A DNA stretch of 7,128 nt. Origin: Gemmatimonadota bacterium (GTDB lineage: Bacteria > Gemmatimonadota > Gemmatimonadetes > Longimicrobiales > UBA6960). The stretch lies in the NCBI GenBank assembly GCA_022564535.1, contig JADFLD010000100.1, positions 1-7,128 on the forward strand. The letters run 5' to 3'. A program made the translations under genes and the position numbers. Shown piece after piece: positions 6,917 through 7,128 of the stretch (its first letter is position 1; each line of letters begins with the position of its first letter). The notes under the pieces are model-generated. The model was not told where the DNA came from, ran no database searches, and was given only the letters and a program-made list of their open reading frames with translations.

Positions 6917-7011
6917 CGCGGTATCAGCGGGATCGAGGGGTCAAGGGCGAGAGCGGAAAGATAGACCTAGGTGGGATGGCCGACAGGGGTGTCATTCGGG
7001 GCCAGTCGCGA
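6917..7011. other. Short intergenic gap, no convincing signal
   Basis: Ninety-five bases separate the end of the membrane-protein frame (stop 7012-7014) from the TTG of the response-regulator gene, both on the minus strand. A promoter for the downstream pair could lie here, but no well-spaced -35/-10 pair was found. The only hairpin is a 4-bp stem, GACA-GGGG-TGTC (6982-6993), without a U-tract. Confidence 0.4.
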
Positions 7012-7128
7012 CTAGGCGGTCGCCACACCCGGCTCCGGAATGAAGCGCCAGACGATGAGTCCCATCGCGAGCACGAACGCGGCTCCGAGCAGTGTATTGG
7101 AGAAGTACCCTACGTTCGCGAAGAGTGG
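7012..7128 (-). CDS. C-terminal fragment of a membrane protein, possibly a transporter
   Basis: The minus strand from the right edge gives 38 codons and a TAG stop at 7014-7012. The peptide begins PLFANVGYFSNTLLGAAF, continues with the hydrophobic VLAMGLIVWRFIPE and ends PGVATA. This looks like a final transmembrane helix of about 20 residues followed by a short polar tail, as in many major-facilitator-type transporters. One helix cannot fix the family. The gene starts outside the window. It has the same orientation as the response-regulator gene 95 bases downstream, so it may or may not share a transcript with it. Confidence 0.5.
   Translation of the reverse strand, partial: PLFANVGYFSNTLLGAAFVLAMGLIVWRFIPEPGVATA

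Noticed and set aside
6044..6964. 306-codon plus-strand open frame opposite the response regulator
   Set aside because: No domain pattern, and it mirrors the receiver/PIG-L gene codon for codon.
6982..6993. GACA-GGGG-TGTC hairpin as a possible terminator
   Set aside because: Only a 4-bp stem with no U-tract on either strand, so too weak to call.

Overview
The window is G+C-rich bacterial DNA. It carries two convergent gene blocks that look native to one genome, plus about 700 bases at the left end that look foreign or mis-joined. High G+C, a fused aspartokinase-homoserine dehydrogenase next to an aspartate-semialdehyde dehydrogenase of the archaeal/fungal-looking short type, an exported M1 peptidase and a receiver-PIG-L protein would suit a Gemmatimonadota-like bacterium. 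That placement is an inference from gene style, not from a marker gene.

Left end (1 to about 710, minus strand): one uninterrupted reading frame without a visible start codon or stop. It first reads as a MarR-type winged helix and then, with no linker, as a GHKL (Hsp90/MutL/histidine-kinase type) ATPase that lacks its N-box. The style recalls planctomycete proteins (tentative). G+C is about 60% in the first 180 bases, against about 72% in a 180-base sample of thrA. The block ends at a perfect 7+1+7 inverted repeat (703-717), exactly where the aspartokinase homology begins, so a chimeric junction is likely.

Middle (711-4243, plus strand): thrA, missing its first seven or so residues including the catalytic KFGG lysine, then asd. 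The two are joined by an ATGA stop/start overlap. Together they cover aspartate to aspartyl phosphate, aspartyl phosphate to the semialdehyde, and the semialdehyde to homoserine: the common trunk towards threonine and methionine, with the semialdehyde also feeding lysine.

Right (4230-6916, minus strand): a response regulator whose output domain is a PIG-L-like fold with most metal-site residues replaced. It is followed, through a GTGA overlap, by an exported M1-family zinc aminopeptidase. The peptidase gene converges on asd and overlaps it by 14 bases. At the far right edge is the C-terminal end of a membrane protein, also on the minus strand.

No tRNA, rRNA, CRISPR array, insertion sequence or convincing rho-independent terminator was seen. 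No stretch over 300 bases lacks a gene. The only real intergenic gap is 6917-7011, which holds nothing convincing.
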